A stretch of DNA of 64,000 nucleotides from Peteryoungia aggregata LMG 23059 (GCF_030814435.1 NZ_JAUSUW010000016.1:1-64000); one strand, 5' to 3'; shown: positions 55,331 through 63,972, numbered from the stretch's first letter. Made by a program: numbers and translations. Notes: a model not told the origin generated them from the sequence alone.

Positions 55331-55933
55331 TCACTCCCGCTCCAGCAACGTCCCCAGTCGTGCCTCCTCTTCCGGCGAAAGCTTTGCTACCGGCTGCACG
55401 GCCCGCCTGCGCGTGTAAACGACAGCGACGATCAGGCCGATGACCGCAAGTGCCGCCGGTGCGCCCCAGAGCGCGATGGTCCGCATGCTGAGCCTTGGCT
55501 TCAACAGCACGAATTCCCCGTAGCGCGACACGACATAGTCGAGAACCTGCTCGTCGCTATCGCCATCCACCAGCCGCTCGCGCACCACGACGCGCAGGTC
55601 GCGGGCCAGCTCTGCATTCGAATCGTCGATAGATTGGTTCTGGCAGACCATGCAGCGCAATTCGGCCGACAGCGCGCGTGCCCGCTGTTCCAGCGCGGGA
55701 TCGGAGAGGATCTCGTCGGGATTGACGGCAAGCGCGTGGATGGGTGTGAACAGCAGGGCGAGAACCAGCAACATGCGCCGCAGCGTCAGACGTGCCCGCC
55801 CCTCATCCGGCTGCCGCCACCTTCTCCCCGCAGGCGGGGAGAAGGCCGAAGCCACAAGCGCTTGCCGTTCCCTCTCCCCGCCTGCGGGGAGAGGGTTAGG
55901 GTGAGGGGCAATCTTCTCAAACCACGCGCTCAT
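55331..55933 (-). CDS. ccmH: Cytochrome c maturation protein CcmH (CycL) with repeat-derived N-terminus
   Basis: If read from the ATGA overlap with ccmF the protein has about 200 residues. The functional part starts at MLLVLALLFTPIHALAVNPDEIL (residue 54), a signal peptide, followed by the thioreductase motif RCMVCQNQSIDDSNA and a C-terminal anchor near AIALWGAPAALAVIGLIVAVVY. CcmH keeps the apocytochrome CxxCH reduced for haem ligation. The first 45 residues (HPNPLPAGGERERQ...FSPPAGRRWRQPDEG) are translated from a mosaic repeat. Either the repeat adds an N-terminal extension or translation now begins at residue 54; that start has no good ribosome site. Confidence 0.9.
   Translation of the reverse strand: MSAWFEKIAPHPNPLPAGGERERQALVASAFSPPAGRRWRQPDEGRARLTLRRMLLVLALLFTPIHALAVNPDEILSDPALEQRARALSAELRCMVCQNQSIDDSNAELARDLRVVVRERLVDGDSDEQVLDYVVSRYGEFVLLKPRLSMRTIALWGAPAALAVIGLIVAVVYTRRRAVQPVAKLSPEEEARLGTLLERE
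55799..55912. repeat. RIME-like mosaic element with two palindromes
   Basis: Two dyads, CTTCTCCCCG-CAGG-CGGGGAGAAG (55821-55844) and CCCTCTCCCCG-CCTG-CGGGGAGAGGG (55870-55895), with ends CCTCATCCGG and GGTGAGGGGC. This matches the two-palindrome intergenic mosaic elements described in rhizobia. It lies inside the open frame at the start of ccmH. Confidence 0.8.
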
Positions 55934-57918
55934 TCCGCAGCCTCCAGCACCGGCTTCGCCGCCACCTTCGCCCGCTTCGGCGCACCGACCCGCAGGCGGC
56001 GATCGGAGAGCGACACCACGCCACCGATCATCATCACGATCGTGCCGTACCAGATGCAGAGGATCCAGGGTTTCCACCAGATGCGCACGACGATGCCGCC
56101 ATTGGCCATGGGGTCGCCCAGCGAAACATAGAGCTGGCTGAAGCCGAAGGTGACGATGCCGGCTTCCGTCGTCGGCATCTGACGGGCCGTATAGAGCCGC
56201 TTCGACGACCAGACATCGGCCACCTCGACACCGCCCTCACGGATGGTGAAGTGTCCCTGGTCCTCGGTATAGTTCGGACCGGTCGCAGCACGAATGCCGT
56301 CGAAGGTCACGACATAGCCGCCCGCCTCCGCCGTCATGCCGGGCTTCATCTCGACCACCGTCTCCGTCTCGAACGTGGTCACGGCGACAACACCGAGCAC
56401 GGTCACGCCAACGCCAAAATGCGCGAGTGCGGTCCCGAAGGCCGAACGCGGCAGGCCCTTGAAGCGGCTCCAGGCGGTCGAGAACGGATGTTTGCCGAAA
56501 CCGGCGCGGTACCAGAGGTCGGCAATCGCGCCGCCCATGACGAAAAAGGCAAGCGCAAGGCCAGCCACCGCCATCACAGGACCGCCATTCTGGACGTACC
56601 AGAGGCCAAGTCCGAGAACGAGCGAGAGTGCAGCCGCCACGTAGAGCCGCTGCAGGGCGCCCAGAACATCCCCCCGCTTCCAGGCGAGGAAGGGACCGAA
56701 GGGCACCGCCAGCAGCAGCGGGATCATCAGAAGGCCGAAGGTGATGTTGAAGAAGGGCGGGCCAACCGAGATCTTCTCACCGGTCAGCGTTTCCAGGAGC
56801 AGCGGATAGAGCGTGCCGATCAGCACCGAAGCCGTGGACACCGTCAGGATCAGGTTGTTGAGGACAAGCGCACCCTCGCGCGAGATCGGCTGGAACAGGC
56901 CTCCGGCCTTCAGCATCGGCGCGCGCAGCGCAAAGAGGGTGAAGGCGCCGCCGATGAAGATGACGAGGATGCCGAGAATGAAGACACCGCGCGTCGGGTC
57001 GGTGGCAAAGGCATGCACCGACGTCAAAACGCCCGAGCGCACCAGGAAGGTGCCGAGCAGCGACAGCGAAAAGGCGATGATCGCCAGCAGCACCGTCCAG
57101 ATCTTCAGGGCATCGCGCTTTTCCATGACCAGAGCCGAATGCAGAAGCGCGGTGCCGGCCAGCCAGGGCATGAAGGAGGCGTTTTCGACCGGGTCCCAGA
57201 ACCACCAGCCACCCCAGCCGAGCTCGTAATAGGCCCAGTAGGAACCCATCGAGATGCCGGCCGTGAGGAACACCCAGGCAGCCAGCGTCCAGGGCCGCAC
57301 CCAGCGGGCCCAGGCTGCATCGATGCGTCCGTCCATCAATGCTGCGATGGCGAAGGAGAAGCAGACGGAGAAGCCGACATAGCCGAGATAAAGCAGCGGC
57401 GGATGGATCGCGAGGCCAATATCCTGCAGGACGGGGTTGAGATCCTGTCCTTCCGCCGGGATCGGCGACAGGCGGATGAAGGGGTTCGAGGTCAAGAGGA
57501 TGAAGAGCGTAAAGGCGGTGGTGATCCAGGCTTGGACGGCCAGCACATTGGCCTTCAACCGGTCCGGCAGGTTGCTGCCGAAGAAGGCGACCATGGCGCT
57601 GAAGAAGGCAAGGATCAGCACCCAGAGCAGCATCGAGCCTTCATGGTTCCCCCAGACGCCTGACACCTTGTAGATCATCGGCTTCAGCGAGTGGGAATTC
57701 TGATAGACGTTCTGCACCGAAAAGTCGGAGACGACGTAGCCGTAGGTGAGGACCGCGAAGGAAAAGGCGACGAGCAGGAAGAGCGCATAGGTGCCCGTCG
57801 TGCCCACCGCCATCATCGCCGCATCTCCGCGTCGGGCGCCGATCACAGGCAGGATCGACACGACAAGACAGGTGGCGAGCGCCAAAACCAGGGCATAGTG
57901 GCCGAGCTCGATGATCAT
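55930..57918 (-). CDS. ccmF: Cytochrome c haem lyase subunit CcmF (CycK)
   Basis: A 662-residue inner-membrane protein with about 15 spans. The tryptophan-rich haem-handling motif is WGGWWFWDPVENASFMPWLAGTALLHS, and histidines at conserved sites are seen (GNHEGSMLLW, LAIHPPLLYLGY). CcmF ligates haem from holo-CcmE to apocytochromes. It overlaps ccmE and ccmH by four bases on either side, so the operon is tightly coupled. Confidence 0.96.
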   Translation of the reverse strand: MIIELGHYALVLALATCLVVSILPVIGARRGDAAMMAVGTTGTYALFLLVAFSFAVLTYGYVVSDFSVQNVYQNSHSLKPMIYKVSGVWGNHEGSMLLWVLILAFFSAMVAFFGSNLPDRLKANVLAVQAWITTAFTLFILLTSNPFIRLSPIPAEGQDLNPVLQDIGLAIHPPLLYLGYVGFSVCFSFAIAALMDGRIDAAWARWVRPWTLAAWVFLTAGISMGSYWAYYELGWGGWWFWDPVENASFMPWLAGTALLHSALVMEKRDALKIWTVLLAIIAFSLSLLGTFLVRSGVLTSVHAFATDPTRGVFILGILVIFIGGAFTLFALRAPMLKAGGLFQPISREGALVLNNLILTVSTASVLIGTLYPLLLETLTGEKISVGPPFFNITFGLLMIPLLLAVPFGPFLAWKRGDVLGALQRLYVAAALSLVLGLGLWYVQNGGPVMAVAGLALAFFVMGGAIADLWYRAGFGKHPFSTAWSRFKGLPRSAFGTALAHFGVGVTVLGVVAVTTFETETVVEMKPGMTAEAGGYVVTFDGIRAATGPNYTEDQGHFTIREGGVEVADVWSSKRLYTARQMPTTEAGIVTFGFSQLYVSLGDPMANGGIVVRIWWKPWILCIWYGTIVMMIGGVVSLSDRRLRVGAPKRAKVAAKPVLEAAE

Positions 57919-58367
57919 TGGATCTTTTCCTTGCCGCTGAGTTCCACCCCTTGCGCCTTCAGACGGTCCGCGACATCCTTCGGCATATAGGTCTCGTCAT
58001 GCTTGGCGAGCACGGTATCGGCGACAAAGACCTTGTCCATGCCATCGAAACGGCCTTCGGCAACCACGCCCTGCCCCTCGCGGAAGAGGTCGGGCAGGAT
58101 GCCGGTATAGGTGACCGGCAGTTCGCTCAGCGTATCCGTCACCGTGAAAGTCACGGTCGAACCCTCGCCACGGACAACGGAGCCGGCCTCGACCAATCCG
58201 CCGAGCCGGATTCGGGTCCCCGGCTGGACGTCGGATTCGGCGAGATCAGCCGGCACGTAGAAATAGGCGATCGACTGCCCGAAGGCGAACATCACCAACA
58301 GCACGGCGGTCAGGATGAACCCCATTCCACCGCCGATGACGGCCAGACGTTTCTGTTTGCGGGTCAT
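57915..58367 (-). CDS. ccmE: Haem chaperone CcmE (CycJ)
   Basis: A 150-residue protein. A membrane anchor (IGGGMGFILTAVLLVMFAFG) is followed by the OB-fold with RIRLGGLVEAGSVVRG, VTYTGILPDLFREGQGVVAEG and the haem-binding segment LAKHDETYMPKDV with His123 (covalent haem) and Tyr127. It carries haem to CcmF. Confidence 0.96.
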   Translation of the reverse strand: MTRKQKRLAVIGGGMGFILTAVLLVMFAFGQSIAYFYVPADLAESDVQPGTRIRLGGLVEAGSVVRGEGSTVTFTVTDTLSELPVTYTGILPDLFREGQGVVAEGRFDGMDKVFVADTVLAKHDETYMPKDVADRLKAQGVELSGKEKIQ

Positions 58368-59596
58368 TGGCTCACCTCCTCGACATCAAGGCCAAGCTCC
58401 TTCGCCATGGCGATCAGCTGCTGGCCCTCGGCGCCCGAAGCCGGGAAGGCCTTCAGGCCTTCCTTCAGCGCGGCTTCTGCCCGTTCCTTATCTTTCAGCA
58501 TGGCATAGGATCGGACGAGCCGCATCCAGCCTTCAAAATTATTGGGATCTTCCTTCAGTCGTGCATCGAGGCTCGCCACCATGCCGCGGATCATCTCGCC
58601 GCGATCGGCCTCGGACATCTGTTGCGCGTTGGCGATGTCCTCTGCCGAGGGATTGCCAGGTGCAACGGGATTGGCCGGCGCGGTGCTCCCGGCAGCGGCA
58701 GCGTCAGCGGCGGGGACGGCCGGTGCGTTCGCCAGCGGCATGCCCGCGCTGTTGGCGGCGATATGCTGGTTGACCAGCGCCATCCAGGGCGCCGTCGGCG
58801 GAGATGCGGCGGCAATCGTCTGGAAGGCGGCCAGTGCCTCGGCACGTCGGCCTGACTGTTCCAGCGCCAGCGCCAGATAGAAGTCGGCGCGCGGATTGTT
58901 TGGCTCGAGCTTCAGCGCCGCCTGAAAGGCCATCTGGGCATCATCGGTGACGATGCCGTCATTGCGCAACACGATCGTCTCGCCGAGACCGTTCATCCGC
59001 TCGGCATCCGGGCCAAGGATGCGGATCGCGTTGCGATAGGCAAGCTCGGCATCATCAAGGCGACCGATGCGGGAATAGACCGGGGCGAGGACGTTCCAGC
59101 CATTGCCATCTTCGGGATTGCTGGCGAGATGCCGCTCGACCTTGGCCACGAGCAGGTCGACGTCGTCGCCCGGGTTTTCGATGCGTGCCTCAAGCGGCGC
59201 GTCGGGTGTCCCCGGGCTCCCGATTTCGAGATAACCCGCAAGCCCGATCAAGGGAAGACAGAGCAGGATGAAGGCCTGGGAAAATGTATAGCGGCGGCGC
59301 ACCGGTGGCCGCGCTTCAGAAGGCTCAGAAGCGATCTCGTCGGCCTCCTCGCCTGTCTTCTCGCGCCCTGCAATCGCCAGAAGACGGCGGCCGATTTCCG
59401 CACGCGCATAATCGGCATCTTCAGCCGAGATCAACCCTTCCGCCTTGTCCCGTTCGAGCTCCCGCAACTGGTCGCGATAGACGGCAGCTTCACCCTCGTC
59501 ATAGCGTGTCGCGCGTGCCGAAGCCCGCAGCAGGGGGGAGAGCAGGACGACGGCAACAATGACCGTCAACAGGGCGGAGATGATCCAGAACAACAT
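58364..59596 (-). CDS. ccmI: Cytochrome c maturation protein CcmI (CycH)
   Basis: A 410-residue protein. Two membrane spans lie near the N-terminus (LFWIISALLTVIVAVVLLSPLL and AFILLCLPLIGLAGYL) with a cytoplasmic loop between. A TPR domain (about residues 150-280, with NGWNVLAPVYSRIGRLDDAELAYRNAIRIL) and a C-terminal domain bind the apocytochrome and hand it to the CcmFH complex. An FNR/FixK-like box sits about 110 bases before the ATG. An upstream TTG is a possible alternative start. Confidence 0.93.
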   Translation of the reverse strand: MLFWIISALLTVIVAVVLLSPLLRASARATRYDEGEAAVYRDQLRELERDKAEGLISAEDADYARAEIGRRLLAIAGREKTGEEADEIASEPSEARPPVRRRYTFSQAFILLCLPLIGLAGYLEIGSPGTPDAPLEARIENPGDDVDLLVAKVERHLASNPEDGNGWNVLAPVYSRIGRLDDAELAYRNAIRILGPDAERMNGLGETIVLRNDGIVTDDAQMAFQAALKLEPNNPRADFYLALALEQSGRRAEALAAFQTIAAASPPTAPWMALVNQHIAANSAGMPLANAPAVPAADAAAAGSTAPANPVAPGNPSAEDIANAQQMSEADRGEMIRGMVASLDARLKEDPNNFEGWMRLVRSYAMLKDKERAEAALKEGLKAFPASGAEGQQLIAMAKELGLDVEEVSQ

Positions 59597-59707
59597 GAAA
59601 CTCAATTACGTGAAGGCCGGTTGCTTTCCAACAGACAAACGCCCCCTGACGGAAATTTGAGGCGTTTGGCCGCAAGACCTCTCTAGGCCGTCATACCCGG
59701 CCCAGCC

Positions 59708-59721
59708 TTGACCCAAGTCAA
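59708..59721. promoter_or_regulatory. FNR/FixK-like box TTGAC-N4-GTCAA upstream of ccmI
   Basis: TTGACCCAAGTCAA matches the TTGAY-N4-RTCAA pattern of FNR-family sites and lies 112-125 bases before the first cyc gene, a sensible place for oxygen control. Confidence 0.5.
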
Positions 59722-59734
59722 GTGGGGAAAGCGG

Positions 59735-60046
59735 TCACGACTGTTGATGTGACGGCGTGATCGTGAACTGCAGCCCCATCGCGGCCAGAATCTTGGCCAA
59801 GGTTTCAAATTGTGGCTTGCCGTTCTTCGACAGTGATTTGTACAGACTGCCCCTGTTCAAATCCGCTTGTTCTGCCACTCCGGCCAGTCCGCCGGCCTGT
59901 GCCTTGGCAACGTGACGGAGGGCTTCCTGAAACAGCTCCATGTCACCGCTTTCAAGAAACTCCGCCAGATAGATGGCCGCGTGCTCCGGGTCCCGCAACA
60001 GTTCTTCATAGCGGTCGAAATCGAACGGTCTGGTCGGCTTGTTCAC
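59735..60046 (-). CDS. HigA-like antitoxin
   Basis: A 103-residue protein. A short helical lead (FDFDRYEELLRDPEHAAIYLAEFLES) precedes an XRE-type helix-turn-helix (GGLAGVAEQADLNRGSLYKSLSKNGKPQFETLAKILAAMGLQF). This is the typical 'addiction module antidote' form paired with a Gp49-like toxin. It overlaps the toxin gene by four bases and follows it, the reversed toxin-first order of HigBA. Confidence 0.85.
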   Translation of the reverse strand: MNKPTRPFDFDRYEELLRDPEHAAIYLAEFLESGDMELFQEALRHVAKAQAGGLAGVAEQADLNRGSLYKSLSKNGKPQFETLAKILAAMGLQFTITPSHQQS

Positions 60047-60381
60047 GGTTTCATCCTCTTGCGATAGTCATCCAGATAGACTTTGGCCTTTTCGAGCGTC
60101 CGTCTCTGATCCTTCTTCGTCGAGCCCGCCAACAACAGCACCACCGTATTGCCAACGACCGTGTAGAACACGCGGTAACCGGATCCGGCGTGGATACGCA
60201 TCTCGAATATCCCAGGCGCACCCGCCAATGGTTTCCAATCGCCAAAATTGCCCAAGGACGCGCGGCGGATGCGGGCGAAGATTTGGGTTCTGATTTCGGA
60301 ACTGGCGATCGCATCAAGCCATGCCTGGAAAGGCGCCTCGCCATCCTCCGTCAGATACACCTCGATCTCAAAGCGCGTCAT
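60043..60381 (-). CDS. HigB/RelE-like toxin (Gp49-like)
   Basis: A 112-residue RelE-fold protein: FEIEVYLTEDGEAPFQAWLDAIASSEIRTQIFARIRRASLGNFGDWKPLAGAPGIFEMRIHAGSGYRVFYTVV, VLLLAGSTKKDQRRTLEKAKVYLDDYR. The Arg and Lys residues near the end form the ribonuclease site in this family. The start MTRFEIEVY fits the family. It is a ribosome-dependent mRNA interferase by homology. Confidence 0.85.
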   Translation of the reverse strand: MTRFEIEVYLTEDGEAPFQAWLDAIASSEIRTQIFARIRRASLGNFGDWKPLAGAPGIFEMRIHAGSGYRVFYTVVGNTVVLLLAGSTKKDQRRTLEKAKVYLDDYRKRMKP

Positions 60382-60466
60382 GTCTGCAGTGTACGCCAGA
60401 GCAGACACTTTGGGAAGATGCATCAGATGACAGGGCTATTCGCTAAGGTGCGGCTCCACCCAAGCC

Positions 60467-60880
60467 TCAGCTCAGCGGCGTCCAGGTGCCGTTCGGGTTG
60501 CGGCATGCCGCACCGCGGGCCTGCAATTCTCGACCACCGCTCACCACCTTGTGGGTGAACTGGCGGCAGTTCTGCTGGCCAACCTGATAGGGGGCTGCCG
60601 CAACAACCTCGCCGCGCACCTCGCCGCCGGCCCAGGCCACCGGCTGGCCACCGGGGGCTGCTTCCAGCGCCCGGTATTCGGCCTCGAGTGCCCGCTGGGT
60701 TTCGCTGCGCGACAGCTTCACGCCCGTTCGCGCGACGATACCGCCCTGCAGGGCAGCGATATAGACGGCGGAATTGGCCTTGGCAGTCGCGGTGCGTCCG
60801 CCGCCCGAGGTGGTGCAGCCCGCAAGCGCGAGCGACACCAAAGCGGTGGCTGCCAAGATTCCGAAGCGCTTCACACCCAT
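60467..60880 (-). CDS. Surface-antigen-like outer-membrane lipoprotein
   Basis: A 137-residue precursor. The signal ends in a lipobox, LVSLALAGC. The middle is Gly/Ala-rich (AVYIAALQGGIVARTGVKLSRSETQRALEAEYRALEA), and the C-terminus QNCRQFTHKVVSGGRELQARGAACRNPNGTWTPLS matches the 17-kDa surface antigen-like domain. It probably lies in the outer membrane. It is on the same strand as the feu-like operon, 123 bases after feuQ. The role is unknown. Confidence 0.8.
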   Translation of the reverse strand: MGVKRFGILAATALVSLALAGCTTSGGGRTATAKANSAVYIAALQGGIVARTGVKLSRSETQRALEAEYRALEAAPGGQPVAWAGGEVRGEVVAAAPYQVGQQNCRQFTHKVVSGGRELQARGAACRNPNGTWTPLS

Positions 60881-61003
60881 AAGACCGTTCCAAATGCCGT
60901 CAATTGTTGCCGCCATCCGGCGTCCGTCCCGCTTTCGGAAGCGACCATTGTAGGCGCGCCGAAATCAGTCCTATACACCTATGTAATTTCACAGGAAAAT
61001 CAA

Positions 61004-62398
61004 TCACGCAGTGTCCTTCGTCACAGCAGGAAGGATCAACTGTGCGCGAAGTCCGCCGATCCCTGCCCGCGACAGGCCGAATGCGCCCTGATATTCCCCG
61101 GAAATCTCCTTGACGATGGAGAGACCGAGGCCCGTTCCCGGCTTGCTTTCGTCGAGCCTGCGGCCGCGCTTCAGCGCCTCGCCGATCTGCTCGGGTGCCA
61201 GCCCCGGGCCGTCGTCCTCGACCACGACTTCGATCCAGCCGCGTCGCCCATCCGTTGCATCGGCTTCGCGCGTCGTCATCGTCACCTTCGTCACCACCTT
61301 GGTGCGGGCAAAGCGGGACGCGTTTTCCAGGAGATTGCCGACGACTTCCTCGACATCCTGCTGCTCCATGGCAAAGGTCAGTTCGGGCGCGACATCGAGC
61401 TCGAACGCAATGTCCCCGTTCAGCTTGCGCATCACGCGCACCAGCCGCTCCAGCACCGGCTGGGCCTCGGTGCGGGCGAGCACACTGTCGCGCTGGGCGG
61501 CAATGCGGGCGCGGTTCAGATAGGAGGTCACCTGCGCCTGCATGGCCTCGGCCTGGGCCGCGATCACCTCGGCATGGGTCTTGTCGAGCGTGCGCGCCTC
61601 GTTCAGGAGAACAGCAATCGGCGTCTTCAGGGAATGGGCAAGATTGCCGACCTGCATGCGGGCCCGCTCGACGATGCGGCGGTTGCTGTCGATCAGCGCG
61701 TTGATTTCGCTGGCAAGCGGCTGGACCTCGCTCGGAAAGTCGCCCTCGATGCGCTCGGCCTCGCCGCGCCGTATACGCTCCAGACCTCGCCGAGCGCGGT
61801 CAAGCGGCTTCAGGCCATAGAGAATGGCAAGACCGTTGACGATCAGGCCGCCGATTCCGACCACGGCGAGCGCTCCGTAGAGCCGGCTGGTGAAGAAGGC
61901 GATTTCGTCCTCGATCACCTGGAGATTGCCGGACACGCGAAAGCGCGCCGCGCGGCCCTGATCATCGAGCACCACCTCGGTCTCGGCAATGCGGATGCGG
62001 TTGCCGACATCGTCGGTCATTTCGTAGTAGCGCTCGTAGTTCTGGTCGAAGGGCGTCACATCCACATCGGGAACGGCAAGGTTTGCGACCCCCAGCGAGG
62101 CGGAAGCCAGCGGCGCCGTGGCATAATTGCCAAGCGGCTCGACCAGCCAGTACCAGCCGGTCGCGGGCTGAGAAAACCGGAGGTCACCGAGCGCCGGAGA
62201 CCCGGCAAGACTGTCGCCGTCCCCGATCGAAACCGAATTGACCACATTGTAGAGCTGGGCGCGCAGGAGATTGTTGAAGCCGCGCTCGACGCCCTGCCGA
62301 TAAAGGGCGGAAATCGCCACCGCGATCGTCACCAGACCGAGCGCCGACCAGAGGGTGGCGAGCAGCAGGACGCGCGCGGTAAGCGAGCGGATCTTCAT
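61004..62398 (-). CDS. feuQ: FeuQ-like sensor histidine kinase
   Basis: A 464-residue inner-membrane kinase of the PhoQ-like group. Spans lie near residues 9-31 and 174-195 with a periplasmic sensor between them, HAMP follows, HisKA has His255 in VGNLAHSLKTPIAVLLNEA, and the HATPase has NLLENASRFA, DDGPGLAPEQ and GTGLGLSIVKEISGEYQG. In rhizobia the FeuP/FeuQ pair responds to low osmolarity and controls cyclic glucan export (ndvA) among other genes. The start overlaps the feuP stop by four bases. Confidence 0.85.
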   Translation of the reverse strand: MKIRSLTARVLLLATLWSALGLVTIAVAISALYRQGVERGFNNLLRAQLYNVVNSVSIGDGDSLAGSPALGDLRFSQPATGWYWLVEPLGNYATAPLASASLGVANLAVPDVDVTPFDQNYERYYEMTDDVGNRIRIAETEVVLDDQGRAARFRVSGNLQVIEDEIAFFTSRLYGALAVVGIGGLIVNGLAILYGLKPLDRARRGLERIRRGEAERIEGDFPSEVQPLASEINALIDSNRRIVERARMQVGNLAHSLKTPIAVLLNEARTLDKTHAEVIAAQAEAMQAQVTSYLNRARIAAQRDSVLARTEAQPVLERLVRVMRKLNGDIAFELDVAPELTFAMEQQDVEEVVGNLLENASRFARTKVVTKVTMTTREADATDGRRGWIEVVVEDDGPGLAPEQIGEALKRGRRLDESKPGTGLGLSIVKEISGEYQGAFGLSRAGIGGLRAQLILPAVTKDTA

Positions 62399-63060
62399 TT
62401 GGCGGGGGCTTGAATGCGGTAGCCGAGGCCTCGGACCGTTTCGATCATGTCGACACCGAGCTTCTTGCGCAGACGGCCGACAAACACCTCGATCGTGTTG
62501 GAATCGCGATCGAAATCCTGGTCGTAGAGATGCTCGACCAGTTCGGTGCGCGAGACCACCTCACCCATGTGATGCATCAGATAGGAGAGAAGCCGGTATT
62601 CATGCGAGGTCAACTTCAGCGTCACGCCCTCGACGATCGCCTTGGAACTCTTGGTGTCGAGCCGCACGGGTCCGCAGACGATCTCGGACGATGCATGGCC
62701 TGCCGCACGGCGGATGAGCGCGCGGATGCGGGCAAGTACTTCCTCGACATGGAACGGCTTGGTCACATAATCGTCGGCGCCTGCGTCGATGCCGGCCACC
62801 TTGTCCGACCAGCGATCGCGGGCCGTCAGGATCAGCACCGGCATCACCCGGCTTGCCGCCCGCCATTTTTCCAAGACGGTGATGCCGTCCATTTCCGGCA
62901 GGCCAATGTCGAGGATCACGGCGTCATAGGGTTCGGTCTCGCCGAGGAAGTGGCCTTCCTCGCCGTCAAAGGCCTTGTCGACGACATAACCCGCTTCCTG
63001 CAGGGCCTCGACCAGCTGACGGTTCAGATTGACATCGTCTTCGACGACCAGAATGCGCAT
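62395..63060 (-). CDS. feuP: FeuP-like OmpR-family response regulator
   Basis: A 221-residue regulator. The receiver has RILVVEDD, Asp51 in AVILDIGLP and Lys101-type KPF motif; the winged-helix domain shows LTSHEYRLLSYLMHHMGEVVSRTELVEHLYDQDFDRDSNTIEVFVGRLRKKLG. It is close to rhizobial FeuP in size and in its PhoP-like layout. AGGGGTG upstream supports the ATG at 63060 rather than a GTG three codons earlier. It acts with the kinase encoded directly downstream. Confidence 0.87.
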   Translation of the reverse strand: MRILVVEDDVNLNRQLVEALQEAGYVVDKAFDGEEGHFLGETEPYDAVILDIGLPEMDGITVLEKWRAASRVMPVLILTARDRWSDKVAGIDAGADDYVTKPFHVEEVLARIRALIRRAAGHASSEIVCGPVRLDTKSSKAIVEGVTLKLTSHEYRLLSYLMHHMGEVVSRTELVEHLYDQDFDRDSNTIEVFVGRLRKKLGVDMIETVRGLGYRIQAPAK

Positions 63061-63106
63061 GCGGTTCACCCCTCGGTGCGGAGAGCTTGGAAGACCCTGC
63101 TACAGA

Positions 63107-63346
63107 TCACTCGGCGACCCGCATGGTGACCTTGCGCGGCCGTTCACTTCCATTGCCCGGAACAAGCACGACGATGACGCATTCACCGCCCGATTCGCGG
63201 ACGGAAAGCAACTGCCCTCCGACCTCGGCGACAACCCTTGCGGCCGCCGCCCGGCAATCCGCTGCCACGGCATCGCTCGTGACTGCCGGCAAAGCCGCCA
63301 CGGTCACGGCCAAGGCCAGGCCCGCATATTTCATGAAAGATGCCAT
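63107..63346 (-). CDS. feuN: FeuN-like small periplasmic protein
   Basis: A 79-residue precursor with a signal peptide (MASFMKYAGLALAVTVAALPAVTSDAVA) and a short mature part with two cysteines (ADCRAAAARVV...GGECVIVVLV). In Sinorhizobium a small periplasmic protein of like size, FeuN, is encoded just ahead of feuP and restrains FeuQ signalling. Position, size and export fit; sequence similarity itself was not tested. The Met at 63346 has an AAGAAGAAG ribosome site. Confidence 0.65.
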   Translation of the reverse strand: MASFMKYAGLALAVTVAALPAVTSDAVAADCRAAAARVVAEVGGQLLSVRESGGECVIVVLVPGNGSERPRKVTMRVAE

Positions 63347-63456
63347 TGCTGCTTCTTCTTGGATGACGTCCACTCTAGCCAAATTATGTACCGCAAGGCG
63401 TCTGAATGGCAAATGAATGCCTCGCAATCTTATGGGGATCGGGGCGGAACGTGACC

Positions 63457-63969
63457 TCATTTTTCGCCACCTCCCGGCTTCGCGGCGTCCTCCGCAAGCG
63501 CTTCAAGACGCCAGACGACGGCATCGCTTGAAGCCGCATCGAGCAAGTCCTTCCAGCTGTCGCGCGGATTTCCATCCTCCAGCATGGCGCGAAAGACGGC
63601 ATAGGCGTCGCTGCGTGAGGCATAGCTGAGCAGCGTCTCTGCGTCGTTGACCCAGGCGAATACGAGCACCTTCGCCGCCGAATTGTAACGGAAAAACAGC
63701 CGAAATCGGCCATTGCCGAACTTCGCGCGAAACCAGTGCTTGCGCTCTGGACCGAGCGCCCCACCCTGCCTGAAGCTGGGCGATGCTGGATCGGCTGGAA
63801 TGACGTCGAACACCAGCTTGTTCAGAGCGATGAGAAGCTTGAAATTGGCTCCGGACCGGAAGGCCTCGGGCTTTTTCCGCGCCTCTCGCTCGGCTGCGGC
63901 GGTCAATCGCTCCAGCTGATCGAGGAACAAGGGATGTGCCCGGATGATCCAGCCGTTGACGGTCTCCAT
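63457..63969 (-). CDS. yhaV: YhaV-type toxin
   Basis: A 170-residue RelE-superfamily toxin: VNGWIIRAHPLFLDQLERLTAAAEREARKKPEAFRSGANFKLLIALNKLVFDVIPADPASPSFRQGGALGPERKHWFRAKFGNGRFRLFFRYN, then VLVFAWVNDAETLLSYASRSDAYAVFRAMLEDGNPRDSW. The alignment to YhaV is strong. YhaV cleaves mRNA and is countered by PrlF. The gene for the antitoxin should start upstream on this strand, at the window's end, where the last bases look like its 3' end. Confidence 0.9.
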   Translation of the reverse strand: METVNGWIIRAHPLFLDQLERLTAAAEREARKKPEAFRSGANFKLLIALNKLVFDVIPADPASPSFRQGGALGPERKHWFRAKFGNGRFRLFFRYNSAAKVLVFAWVNDAETLLSYASRSDAYAVFRAMLEDGNPRDSWKDLLDAASSDAVVWRLEALAEDAAKPGGGEK

Positions 63970-63972
63970 CGC

